Shown here piece by piece: positions 5,641 through 12,906 of a stretch of DNA of 13,702 nucleotides. Below the pieces are notes generated by a model. The model searched no databases, was not told the origin of the DNA, and saw only the letters and a program-made list of their open reading frames with translations. How positions within the stretch are numbered: the first letter of the stretch is position 1; each line of letters begins with the position of its first letter. Source of the stretch: an uncultured Collinsella sp. (GTDB lineage: Bacteria > Actinomycetota > Coriobacteriia > Coriobacteriales > Coriobacteriaceae); the NCBI GenBank assembly GCA_900554455.1, contig USHT01000007.1, forward strand, positions 1 to 13,702. Direction: 5' to 3'. Position numbers and translations under genes: made by a program.

Positions 5641-6712
5641 TGAGTATGTGATCCCGGAGCACTACGAGGATCTCACTCCTGCTCCGCAGCTCGACCAGAA
5701 GACCCTCAACAAGATGGCTTGGCGCTCCTGCTTCCTGCAGGCATCGTTCAACTACGAGCGTATGCAGGCCGCTGGCTGGCTCTACTCCATCATCCCCGGT
5801 CTGGAGAAGATCCACACCAACAAGAACGACCTCGCGGCTTCCATGAGCCACAACCTGGAGTTCTTCAACACCCACCCGTTCCTTGTCACCTTTGTTATGG
5901 GCATCGTGCTTTCGCTCGAGCAGAACAAGGTTGACATCCCCACGATCCGCGCCGTCCGCGTCGCCGCAATGGGCCCGCTCGGTGGTATCGGTGACGCCCT
6001 GTTCTGGCTGACGCTCGTGCCTATCACGGCCGGCATCACCTCCAACATGGCCATCAACGGCAACGCCGCTGCACCGATCATCTTCCTGGTGATCTTCAAC
6101 GTCGTCCAGTTCGCTCTGCGCTTCTGGCTCATGAACTGGTCCTACAAGCTTGGCACCAGCGCTATTGACGCTCTGACTGCCAACATGCAGGCCTTCACGC
6201 GTGCCGCTTCCATCATGGGCGTCTTCGTCGTCGGTTGCCTGGTCGTCACCATGGGTGGCACCCAGATCAACCTCCAGATCCCCAACGGCACCACCCGTGG
6301 CCTCTCCGCTACTACCGTGATCGTCTCCGAGAAGGAGGCCGAGAACTTCACCGGTATGGAGGGCATCGATACCGAGACCGCTGAGGCCGGCACCATCGCC
6401 ATGACCGATGAGGACGGCAACGCCCTCACCGCTTCCGATGCCGACGGCAACGCTGTCGAGTGCGGCGTCACCGATCTGGGCAACGGCATGGAGTCCGTTA
6501 CCTACGGCACCGTCACCGAGGATCCGGTCAACTTCTCTGTTGCCGACACCCTCAACACCATCGTCCCGAAGCTCGTCCCGCTTATGCTTACGCTGCTGCT
6601 TTACTACATGTTCGCTAAGCACAGCTGGACCCCGACCAAGGGCATTCTCCTGCTCTTTGTCCTTGGCATCCTGGGCGCTGGCCCGCTTGGTCTCTGGCCG
6701 AGCATCTGGTAA
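5630..6712 (+). CDS. agaE: PTS N-acetylgalactosamine-type EIID component with an unusual insertion
   Basis: A 360-residue EIID, against about 260-300 in most members. It completes the sugar-translocating membrane complex with EIIC. Family motifs are WRSCFLQASFNYERMQAAGW (residues 31-50), HNLEFFNTHPFLVTFVMGIV (74-93) and MGPLGGIGDALFW (114-126), then helices near 147-170 and 190-208. The C-terminal PKLVPLMLTLLLYYM and GILLLFVLGILGAG helices are also conserved. Between them, residues about 219-302 form an extra acidic, Gly/Thr/Asp-rich segment that has no place in standard EIID proteins. The ATG at 5630 was chosen because GGAGGTGA (5614-5621) precedes it by 8 bases; a GTG at 5597 would begin inside EIIC without a ribosome binding site. 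The gene overlaps EIIC by 11 bases and ends the operon. Confidence 0.92.
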   Translation: MASNEYVIPEHYEDLTPAPQLDQKTLNKMAWRSCFLQASFNYERMQAAGWLYSIIPGLEKIHTNKNDLAASMSHNLEFFNTHPFLVTFVMGIVLSLEQNKVDIPTIRAVRVAAMGPLGGIGDALFWLTLVPITAGITSNMAINGNAAAPIIFLVIFNVVQFALRFWLMNWSYKLGTSAIDALTANMQAFTRAASIMGVFVVGCLVVTMGGTQINLQIPNGTTRGLSATTVIVSEKEAENFTGMEGIDTETAEAGTIAMTDEDGNALTASDADGNAVECGVTDLGNGMESVTYGTVTEDPVNFSVADTLNTIVPKLVPLMLTLLLYYMFAKHSWTPTKGILLLFVLGILGAGPLGLWPSIW

Positions 6713-6725
6713 GGCTCTAGCTTGA

Positions 6726-6754
6726 GGGGTGTGTCCCTACGCGGCTCACACCCC
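6726..6754 (+). other. GC-rich stem-loop just after the PTS operon
   Basis: GGGGTGTG (6726-6733) pairs exactly with CACACCCC (6747-6754) around a 13-base loop, 13 bases after the EIID stop. It is followed 25 bases later by the true terminator. It probably protects the mRNA 3' end or adds to termination. Confidence 0.45.
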
Positions 6755-6778
6755 GACCCCTTAAGCCATGTGTATGTT

Positions 6779-6818
6779 AAAAGCCGCGTGCTCGAAAGAG
6801 CGCGCGGCTTTTGTTTTC
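6779..6818 (+). terminator. Rho-independent terminator of the PTS operon
   Basis: A 15-bp stem with one G-U pair (arms 6779-6793 and 6798-6812) is closed by a GAAA tetraloop and followed by a T-rich tract (TTTTGTTTTCTT). It isolates the PTS operon from the gntR gene. Confidence 0.92.
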
Positions 6819-6869
6819 TTGATGATTCGGGTGTTGCGGACTGATAATGCTTAACACCCTAGGTAGTTA
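6819..6869 (+). promoter_or_regulatory. Candidate gntR promoter with a palindrome over the start region
   Basis: TTGATG (6819-6824), an 18-base spacer and GATAAT (6843-6848) make a reasonable sigma-70-type promoter directly after the PTS terminator. An 18-bp imperfect palindrome, TAAC-AC-CCTAGG-TA-GTTA (6852-6869, 7 of 9 pairs), follows at the expected transcription start. It contains GGTAGT, as the reverse complement of the shared operator does, so it may be a divergent autoregulatory site of the GntR protein. Confidence 0.5.
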
Positions 6870-6897
6870 GCCGAATTCGAGCAAAAGGGAGGATAGG

Positions 6898-7629
6898 ATG
6901 GCGATCGGAGCGCGTAAGCAACCGCTGTACGATCAGCTGGTCGATATTCTGACCGAAAAGATTGACCATGAATATCGCGCCGGTGACATGATTCCTTCCG
7001 AGCGCGAACTTTCGGAGCGCTATGGTCTCTCGCGCACTACGGTACGCCTGGCTCTGCAGGAACTGGAGCGTTTAGGACTGGTGGTTCGGCAGCACGGTCG
7101 CGGCACCTTTGTGACCGACCGTTCGGCAAAAGCAACCAACCTTATGCAGTCCTACAGCTTTACTGAGCAGATGCGTGCGATGGGTCGCGATCCAGAGACT
7201 ACGATTCTCGAGTTTTGCGAGATGGAGGCCGATAAGAATCTGGCCGAGCATATGGGATGCCGCATCGGCGACCGTATCTTTAAGCTCAAGCGCCTTCGTT
7301 CTGCCGATAACATGCCCATGATGGTCGAACGCAGCTATCTACCGGTTCGTCAATTTCTGTCCCTAAAGCGACCGCTGCTGGAGCGTAAGCCGCTTTACGA
7401 TGTGATCGAGCAAGACTTTCAGCAAAAGATACGCGTGGCCGAAGAGGAGTTCTATGCGAGCATAGCCCGTCCCACCGATGCCCACCTTTTGGGAATTGTC
7501 GAGGGCTCGCCTGTGCTCGATTTGGTCAGGACTACGTATAACGAGTCAAACGAGGTTGTGGAGTACACACTCTCGGTTGCTCGTGCCGATCAGTTTAAAT
7601 ACAAGGTTTACCACCAGCGTAGCAACTAG
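6898..7629 (+). CDS. GntR-family (HutC subfamily) transcriptional regulator of the GalNAc genes
   Basis: A 243-residue regulator. Residues about 8-74 are the GntR winged helix, with LYDQLVDILTEKI, then PSERELSERYGLSRTTVRLA (33-52) holding the recognition helix, and the wing VRQHGRGTFV (63-72). Residues about 93-236 are a UTRA ligand-binding domain (RAMGRDPETTILEF, VERSYLPV, VEYTLSVARADQFKYK). HutC members of this kind (NagR, DasR, AgaR-like) bind phosphorylated amino sugars, which release them from DNA. The start has AGGGAGG at 6886-6892. It lies between the PTS operon and agaS, both of which carry the same 13-base dyad in their promoter regions, so it is the probable repressor of both. The effector (GalNAc-6-P or galactosamine-6-P) is inferred from the context. 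Confidence 0.93.
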   Translation: MAIGARKQPLYDQLVDILTEKIDHEYRAGDMIPSERELSERYGLSRTTVRLALQELERLGLVVRQHGRGTFVTDRSAKATNLMQSYSFTEQMRAMGRDPETTILEFCEMEADKNLAEHMGCRIGDRIFKLKRLRSADNMPMMVERSYLPVRQFLSLKRPLLERKPLYDVIEQDFQQKIRVAEEEFYASIARPTDAHLLGIVEGSPVLDLVRTTYNESNEVVEYTLSVARADQFKYKVYHQRSN

Positions 7630-7668
7630 TGTTCGCATCGTTTCCATATGGTGATTCTTTGCATTTAA

Positions 7669-7704
7669 CTGGTTACTACCAGATAACCAACCGAAGTGTA
7701 TAAT
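7669..7704 (+). promoter_or_regulatory. agaS promoter with overlapping GntR operator
   Basis: CTGGTTACTACCAG (7669-7682) is a perfect 5-bp dyad with a 4-base centre and shares 13 bases with the site at 3377-3389. It overlaps a second dyad, TGGTTA (7670-7675) with TAACCA (7684-7689). A consensus -10, TATAAT (7699-7704), lies 17 bases after the operator, so a bound repressor would cover the -35 region. No good -35 hexamer is visible. Confidence 0.7.
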
Positions 7705-7743
7705 TGCACGTCAGAGGATTACTTCTAGAGAGAGGTATTAGAA

Positions 7744-8910
7744 ATGTTCGAGAAGAGTGTCGAGGAGCTCACCGAGCTCGGCGCCCAGATCACCACGGCC
7801 GAGATTGCTCAGCAGCCCGAGCTTTGGCGTGATACGCTCAACATCTATCGCGAGAACAAGGAGGCCATCGAGGCCTTCCTGGCTGAGGCTCGCGCTATGG
7901 GCGAGGGCCGTCTGTCCGTTGTCTTCACCGGTGCCGGTACGTCCGACTACGTTGGCGATACCTGCGCCCCGTACCTGCGTCACGCTGGCAACACTGATCT
8001 CTACGACTTTAAGCCCATTGCCACGACCGACATCGTGAGCGCCCCGCGCGACTTCCTGCGTGCCGAGGATCCCACGCTCGTGGTTTCCTTTGCCCGCTCT
8101 GGCAACAGCCCCGAGAGCCTTGCCGCCGTTGCCGTTGCCAAGGAGCTCGTCCACAACGTCAAGTTCCTCAACATCACCTGCGCTCCCGAGGGCAAGCTCG
8201 CCGTCGAGTCTGCCGATGATCCCAACGCGCTGACGCTGCTCATTCCGCGCGCCAACGACAAGGGCTTCGCCATGACCGGTTCTTATTCCTGCATGACCCT
8301 GCTCTCCACCCTTATTTTCGACACTGCCTCTGACGAGCAGAAGGCCGAGTGGGTCGAGACGATTGCCAAGATGGGCGAGGAGGTCATCTCCCGTGAGCCT
8401 GAGATCGCCGATTACCTGGCTGGCGACTTCAACCGCGTGACCTACTTGGGCTCTGGCTCCTTCGGTGGCCTTGCCCAGGAGAGCCAGCTCAAGATCCTCG
8501 AGCTCGCTCACGGTCTGGTCGCTACTTCCTACGACACCTCCATGGGCTATCGTCACGGACCTAAGTCCTTCGTCGACGATAAGACGCTCGTCTTCGTGTT
8601 CGTCAACAACGACGCCTACACCCGTCAGTACGACATCGACATCCTCAACGAGATCGGTGGCGACAAGATTGCTCAGCACACCGTTGCCGTTCAGCAGGAT
8701 GGCGCTACCGTCTACGAGGGCGAGTCCTTCACCTTTAAGGGCTACGAGGCGCTTCCCGAGGGCTACCTTGCCCTGCCGTTCGTGATGTTTGCCCAGGCTA
8801 TCAGCCTGCTCAACTCCGTGCGCGTGGGCAACACGCCCGATACGCCGAGCCCCACCGGCACGGTCAACCGCGTGGTCAAGGGTGTGACGATTCACCCCTT
8901 CACCGCTTAA
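7744..8910 (+). CDS. agaS: AgaS: galactosamine-6-phosphate deaminase/isomerase (SIS domain)
   Basis: A 388-residue cytoplasmic enzyme with two SIS phosphosugar-binding domains. AgaS converts galactosamine-6-phosphate to tagatose-6-phosphate and ammonia. The first SIS domain shows FTGAGTSDYVG (residues 61-71) and SFARSGNSPES (115-125), the phosphosugar-binding serine loops. The second shows YLGSGSFGGLAQESQLKILEL (234-254, here only the key GSGSFGGLA-ES core matters) and GYRHGPKSFV (268-277). This layout and the length fit AgaS rather than GlmS, which would need an N-terminal glutaminase domain. The ATG follows a GAGAGAGG-like site at 7727-7734. It is transcribed alone from its own promoter, with the GntR operator upstream and a strong terminator behind it. 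Confidence 0.93.
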   Translation: MFEKSVEELTELGAQITTAEIAQQPELWRDTLNIYRENKEAIEAFLAEARAMGEGRLSVVFTGAGTSDYVGDTCAPYLRHAGNTDLYDFKPIATTDIVSAPRDFLRAEDPTLVVSFARSGNSPESLAAVAVAKELVHNVKFLNITCAPEGKLAVESADDPNALTLLIPRANDKGFAMTGSYSCMTLLSTLIFDTASDEQKAEWVETIAKMGEEVISREPEIADYLAGDFNRVTYLGSGSFGGLAQESQLKILELAHGLVATSYDTSMGYRHGPKSFVDDKTLVFVFVNNDAYTRQYDIDILNEIGGDKIAQHTVAVQQDGATVYEGESFTFKGYEALPEGYLALPFVMFAQAISLLNSVRVGNTPDTPSPTGTVNRVVKGVTIHPFTA

Positions 8911-8928
8911 TCGCGTCCCCCTGTAAGG

Positions 8929-8971
8929 GCGCCCGTCCGCTCATAACGGCGGGCGGGCGCTTTTTGTTTTT
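8929..8971 (+). terminator. Rho-independent terminator after agaS
   Basis: A 12-bp GC-rich stem with one G-U pair (arms 8929-8940 and 8949-8960), an 8-base loop and a long T-tract (TTTTTGTTTTT, 8961-8971). It separates agaS from the deacetylase gene, which must then have its own promoter. Confidence 0.95.
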
Positions 8972-8981
8972 ACATGGACCG

Positions 8982-8996
8982 GGTATAAGCATTACC
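8982..8996 (+). promoter_or_regulatory. Tentative promoter element of the deacetylase gene
   Basis: TATAAG (8984-8989) is the best -10 match between the agaS terminator and the deacetylase start. The -35 position falls in the T-tract (TTTTTG, 17-base spacing) and is weak. A short dyad, GGTA (8982-8985) with TACC (8993-8996), overlaps it. The 13-base operator seen upstream of agaS is absent here. Confidence 0.35.
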
Positions 8997-9028
8997 ACAG
9001 TCAACTGCTTTAGAAGCAAGGAGTGCAT

Positions 9029-10198
9029 ATGAGCACGTACGCAATTAAGGCTGACAAGTTCTTCTTGCCGGCAGGCCCGCAACTGGGCGGCTATCTTATG
9101 GTCGAGGATGGCGTTTTTGGCGCCTGGCAGGCCGACGAGCCCTCTTGCGAGATTAAGGACTACACGGGATCGTGGATCGCACCGGGTATGGTCGATACTC
9201 ACATCCATGGCTTCTATAACCACTCGACTACCGATAACGATCCCGAGGGCATTGATATAAGCTCGACCGAGCTCGCCCGTCGCGGTACCACCAGCTGGCT
9301 GCCCACGACGTTCACCGATGGCGTCGAGCAGATCAAGGATGCCTGCGCCGCCATCGCCCAGGCGGACGAGGGTCGCGGCCCTGACTTCTGCGGTGCTCGC
9401 ATTCAGGGCATCTATCTGGAGGGCCCCTTCTTTACCATGAAGCACGTGGGCGCGCAGAACCCCGCTTATCTTATCGATCCCTCCGAGGAGGTCTTCGATC
9501 AGTGGCAGGAGGCTGCGGGCGGTCGCATCGTTAAGAGCGCCATGGCGGCCGAGCGCGACGGTGCCGCTGCTTATGCGGCTGCTCTGAACGCCAAGGGTGT
9601 GGTGACCAGCATCGGTCACTCCGACGCCACCTACGATGAGTGCATCGCCGCCATCAACGCCGGTGCCAGCTGCTTTACGCATACCTATAACGGCCAGCGC
9701 GGGCTGCATCACCGTGAGCCCGGTGTCGTGGGCGCTGCCATGTCCACGCCCGAGACCTACGCCGAGATCATCTGTGACGGCAAGCACGTTAACCCTGCCG
9801 CCATCAAGGCGCTGCTGCAGGCAAAGGGCTGGCAACACACGGTGCTCATCACTGACTGCCTGGGCTGCGGCGGCATGCCCGAGGGCAGCTACACCAGTGG
9901 TGGCATGGACGTCATCATGAAGGACAACCTGTGCTGGCTCGCCGACGGCAAGAGCATTGCCGGCTCGGTGCTCACGCTTGCCCAGGGCGTCAAGAACATC
10001 GTTGACTGGGGCATCGCCAGCGCCGATATCGCCATTCGCATGGCAACCGAGGTGCCGGCACGCTCCGCGCACATCGAGGATAAGTGCGGCAGCATCATGC
10101 CGGGTCGCGACGCCGACTTTGTCGTGTTCGACCATGAGCTTACCCTCGTCGAGACGTATGTTGGCGGCCAGAGCGTCGGCAACGCCTTTACCGAGTAA
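9029..10198 (+). CDS. nagA: N-acetylglucosamine/N-acetylgalactosamine-6-phosphate deacetylase
   Basis: A 389-residue amidohydrolase that removes the acetyl group from an N-acetylhexosamine-6-phosphate. Metal and catalytic residues of the NagA family are in place: DTHIHG with His58 and His60 (an HxH pair, as in two-metal enzymes, not the QxN of E. coli), LEGPF with Glu131, IGHSDAT with His197, FTHTYN with His218, LHHREPGVVGA (residues 226-236) and the catalytic Asp276 in LITDCLG. The segments around His218 and Asp276 differ from classic NagA (which reads HLFNAM and TDAM), so this may be an AgaA-type enzyme for GalNAc-6-P; context favours that. The ATG at 9029 has AAGGAG 5 bases upstream; the GTG at 9023 would overlap that site. 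The last 45 codons recur as a broken copy at about 12907-13056. Confidence 0.93.
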   Translation: MSTYAIKADKFFLPAGPQLGGYLMVEDGVFGAWQADEPSCEIKDYTGSWIAPGMVDTHIHGFYNHSTTDNDPEGIDISSTELARRGTTSWLPTTFTDGVEQIKDACAAIAQADEGRGPDFCGARIQGIYLEGPFFTMKHVGAQNPAYLIDPSEEVFDQWQEAAGGRIVKSAMAAERDGAAAYAAALNAKGVVTSIGHSDATYDECIAAINAGASCFTHTYNGQRGLHHREPGVVGAAMSTPETYAEIICDGKHVNPAAIKALLQAKGWQHTVLITDCLGCGGMPEGSYTSGGMDVIMKDNLCWLADGKSIAGSVLTLAQGVKNIVDWGIASADIAIRMATEVPARSAHIEDKCGSIMPGRDADFVVFDHELTLVETYVGGQSVGNAFTE

Positions 10199-10210
10199 CG
10201 ATAGAAAAAG

Positions 10211-10242
10211 ACGGCGGGCCCGAATCTGCTCGGACCCGCCGT
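10211..10242. terminator. Shared terminator between the deacetylase and flavodoxin genes
   Basis: A stem of 8 bp, one C-A mismatch and 4 bp more (arms 10211-10223 and 10230-10242) with a 6-base loop lies between convergent genes. On the minus strand it is followed by CTTTTTCT, so it is a good intrinsic terminator for the flavodoxin gene. On the plus strand no T-run follows, so it may only stabilise or weakly terminate the deacetylase mRNA. Confidence 0.8.
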
Positions 10243-10273
10243 ATGGGTTAAACGCTCAAAAGCACCTTCACAG

Positions 10274-10858
10274 TTACAGCTTGTTAGCGATCTTCTTTGC
10301 CGTGCGCTTGACGCCGGCCACCAGACCTCCTGCAGGATGCTCCTTCTCGTAGGCTAGACGCTTCTCGCGCTTGGCATACTCTTCGACGATGATGTCGCCG
10401 TACTCGTCTTCGATTTTGTTGAAGAAATCGACGGCTCCCTTAATCTCTTCGGCAGTTGGGTGCCCCTTCTGGACGCCGCCGGCGAGCTTGAACGGTCCCC
10501 ACGTATCAAAGCCGGGGCAGCCGTAGACACCCATAAAGATGGCCTGCCTCATGCGGCAGATGCCATCGATATCCTTGCCGTACCACTTGTTTTTGCCACC
10601 GTAGGTCATAAGGCCAAACACCTTGTCCTGCGGCTGCAGCACGTTCGTGAGCACGCGCGCCATATCTTTGTCGATCTCGGAGTAATAAATGCCCGTGGCG
10701 ACGCCGATCAGATGGTATTCGTGCAGGTCGGGGTACTCGTTTTTACCGAGCGCCTTGACGTCGAGGGTATCGATCTCGGGGTGTGCCTCGACGATGGCGT
10801 CCACGAGCTTTTTCGTATTGCCGTGATGGCGCGAGGCGTAGAGGATGATGGTTCGCAT
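10274..10858 (-). CDS. Flavodoxin-family protein
   Basis: A 194-residue cytoplasmic FMN-binding protein by homology. The phosphate-binding loop is at the start: IILYASRHHGNTKKLVDAI (residues 4-22), with the GNTKK core. LIGVATGIYYSEI (50-62) and VFGLMTYGGKNKWYG (80-94) correspond to the other flavin loops. The C-terminal part is longer than in electron-carrier flavodoxins, with a CPGFDTWGPFKLAGG segment (114-128) and a basic tail (VKRTAKKIANKL). The ATG at 10858 was chosen for its GAAAGG site 7 bases upstream; an ATG at 10888 has none. It is divergent from the epimerase gene and convergent with the deacetylase, and cuts the sugar cluster in two. Nothing in it points to sugar metabolism; a redox role is all that can be inferred. 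Whether it is electron carrier or quinone/nitro reductase cannot be told. Confidence 0.85.
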   Translation of the reverse strand: MRTIILYASRHHGNTKKLVDAIVEAHPEIDTLDVKALGKNEYPDLHEYHLIGVATGIYYSEIDKDMARVLTNVLQPQDKVFGLMTYGGKNKWYGKDIDGICRMRQAIFMGVYGCPGFDTWGPFKLAGGVQKGHPTAEEIKGAVDFFNKIEDEYGDIIVEEYAKREKRLAYEKEHPAGGLVAGVKRTAKKIANKL

Positions 10859-11014
10859 AAGAAGGCCTTTCAGCTGTAATTGCATCAATGTCTGTATGGT
10901 ACCCCGTTACATGGCTGGGATACCGGACGCATCGATGAACGTGCGGGTTTGTCCTTTGGTTAGGGCCGAGACGGGTACTTGAGAGCAAAAAGCAGTTGTT
11001 CGAAAGGATGGACA

Positions 11015-11896
11015 ATGGAATACGCTCTCTCCAACGATTCGATTTCTATTAAGGTGTCCACGGCCGGCGGTTCGTTTACCTCGATTGAGGCCGGAGGCCG
11101 CGAGTATCTGTGGCAGGGCGATCCCGCCGTGTGGTCTGGCCAGGCACCGATTTGCTTCCCGATTTGCGGAGGCTTGCGCGATAACAACGCCATGACGTTT
11201 GCCGGGCATCATGTAAAGCTCGCTCGCCATGGGTTTGCGCGCAAACAGGAGTGGAAGCTGCTGAGCCAGAGCGAGAACGAGCTGGCGATGTGCCTGGCTT
11301 CGGAGGATAACGCCGCGCTGCTGAGCGATTATCCGTATCCGTTTAAGCTTGTCGCCCGCTATACGCTCGAGGACGCCGCCGTGCGCGTCTCCTATGAGGT
11401 TACCAACGAGGGCACCGAGGACATGCCTTTCTTTATCGGTGGACACCCCGGCTTTAGGTGCCCGCTCGATGAGGGCGAGGCCTATACGGACTACGAGCTG
11501 CGCTTTGAGAAGGACGAAGCTGCTGAGCTTTGCACTGCCGTCCCCTCGACTGGCTTGATTAATGTGGACAGGCGCTCCAAGAACCCCATGGTGGGAAAGA
11601 CGCTGCCTTTGTCGCATGAGCTCTTCGATTTTGCGGAGACCATCTTTGACGTGCTCGAGAGCCGTCAGGTCACGCTTTCCAAAAAGGGCGAGGACAAGGG
11701 TGTTCGCCTGAGCTTTGAGGGCTTCCCGTACCTCATTGTGTGGAGCAAGCCCGAGGGTGATTTTGTGGCAGTTGAGCCCTGGGGCGGTCTTTCGACCTGC
11801 TCCGATGAGGACGACGTGCTTGAGCACAAGCGCGGCTGCCTTATCGCCAAGCCCAAAGAAACCATCGTGCGCTCGTTCACGATTGAGATCCTGTAA
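11015..11896 (+). CDS. lacX: Aldose 1-epimerase family protein (LacX/GalM-like)
   Basis: A 293-residue cytoplasmic beta-sandwich mutarotase by homology. It would interconvert alpha and beta anomers of a hexose or hexose phosphate. Family residues visible are RHGFAR with His72, the catalytic-acid region GGHPGF with His144, and VAVEPWGG with Glu254, the expected general base. The ICFPICGGLRDN segment (46-57) also matches. The short length and these motifs fit the LacX group, which accompanies tagatose-6-phosphate genes in some Gram-positive lac operons. The ATG at 11015 has AAAGGA at 11003-11008; an upstream start at 10979 would read through that site. The kinase gene follows after 59 bases on the same strand, so the two are likely cotranscribed. 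The true substrate is unknown. Confidence 0.9.
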   Translation: MEYALSNDSISIKVSTAGGSFTSIEAGGREYLWQGDPAVWSGQAPICFPICGGLRDNNAMTFAGHHVKLARHGFARKQEWKLLSQSENELAMCLASEDNAALLSDYPYPFKLVARYTLEDAAVRVSYEVTNEGTEDMPFFIGGHPGFRCPLDEGEAYTDYELRFEKDEAAELCTAVPSTGLINVDRRSKNPMVGKTLPLSHELFDFAETIFDVLESRQVTLSKKGEDKGVRLSFEGFPYLIVWSKPEGDFVAVEPWGGLSTCSDEDDVLEHKRGCLIAKPKETIVRSFTIEIL

Positions 11897-11955
11897 TTCC
11901 GTTTTGTCGACTCGTATCGCGAGGCACAAGGAGCCTGCGAGATAAGGAACTAAAA

Positions 11956-12891
11956 ATGATCCTCACCGTTACGATGAACCCGTCTGTCGATACGCGCTAT
12001 CAGCTCGATGAGCTCGTCATCGACGACGTCAACCGTGTGACGCCCGAAAAGACCGCCGGCGGCAAGGGCCTTAACGTAGCCCGCGTCCTTGGTCAGCTGG
12101 GCGACGACGTTGTGGCAACCGGTCTGCTCGGCGGCCACATGGGTGCCTACATGGCTGAGCTCATGGATGCCAACGGCATTAAGAATGATTTTGTACCCAT
12201 CAAGGGCGAGACTCGTATTTGCCTCAACATCCTCCACGCCGGCAACCAGACCGAGCTGCTCGAGAGCGGCCCGACGATTGCCCCCGAGGAGCTCGATGCC
12301 TTTACCGCCAAGTTTACCGAGCTTGCGAGCAAGGCCGCTGTCGTTACCATCTCGGGTTCGCTGCCCCGCGGCGTCGAGGCGGACTACTACGCTAAGATCA
12401 CGGGCATTGCAGAGAACGCCGGCGCCAAGGTGCTGCTCGATACCTCGGGCGCCTCGCTCGAGGCTGCGCTCAAGTCCGAGGTCAAGCCTGAGCTGGTTAA
12501 GCCTAACCTGACCGAAATTAACGGCCTTCTGGGCACGAGCTTTACCACCGACGATGTGGACGAGCTCCGCGCCGCGCTCGCCTCTGATGCCCGCTTCTCC
12601 GATATCCCCTGGGTCGTCGTGTCCATGGGCGCTGCCGGCTCCGTTGGCTTCCACAATGGCCGTGCGTTCCGCGCAAAGACGCCCGATATCCCTGCCGTTA
12701 ACGCCACGGGCTCTGGTGACTCCACTATCGCTGGCTTCGCGCATGCCATTGCTGCTGGCGCGGACGACGAGACGGTGCTGCGTACTGCCAACACCTGCGG
12801 CAAGCTCAATGCCATGGATCCCATGACCGGCCATCTGGTCATGGACCGTTGGGACGAGGTCTACAACGGCGTTGTCGTGACCGAGCTGTAG
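11956..12891 (+). CDS. lacC: Tagatose-6-phosphate kinase / 1-phosphofructokinase (PfkB family)
   Basis: A 311-residue ribokinase-fold (PfkB) kinase. Conserved parts are the start ILTVTMNPSVDTRY, the first PfkB signature TAGGKGLNVARVL (residues 33-45), KPNLTE (182-187), VVVSMGAAGSV (220-230) and the second signature NATGSGDSTIAGF (249-261) with catalytic Asp255. LacC, FruK and PfkB are hard to tell apart by sequence. Tagatose-6-phosphate is preferred here because AgaS makes that compound from the PTS product; 1-phosphofructokinase remains the alternative. The product, tagatose-1,6-bisphosphate, needs an aldolase (LacD, GatY or KbaY type) that is not in the window. The ATG has AAGGAA about 8 bases upstream. 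The stop is followed, in the same frame, by the deacetylase remnant. Confidence 0.9.
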   Translation: MILTVTMNPSVDTRYQLDELVIDDVNRVTPEKTAGGKGLNVARVLGQLGDDVVATGLLGGHMGAYMAELMDANGIKNDFVPIKGETRICLNILHAGNQTELLESGPTIAPEELDAFTAKFTELASKAAVVTISGSLPRGVEADYYAKITGIAENAGAKVLLDTSGASLEAALKSEVKPELVKPNLTEINGLLGTSFTTDDVDELRAALASDARFSDIPWVVVSMGAAGSVGFHNGRAFRAKTPDIPAVNATGSGDSTIAGFAHAIAAGADDETVLRTANTCGKLNAMDPMTGHLVMDRWDEVYNGVVVTEL

Positions 12892-12906
12892 GAGCTTGTG
12901 CTGCGG

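Noticed and set aside
5543..6622. Long minus-strand open frame (359 codons) across EIIC/EIID
   Set aside because: The plus-strand genes are clear PTS components; the antisense product is Val/Gly/His/Asp-rich with no recognisable domain.
7738..8895. Long minus-strand open frame (385 codons) opposite agaS
   Set aside because: Antisense shadow of a well-supported SIS-domain enzyme, with no family resemblance of its own.
8900..10135. Long minus-strand open frame (411 codons) opposite the deacetylase
   Set aside because: It would start inside the deacetylase and run into the agaS terminator; composition is typical of an antisense frame.
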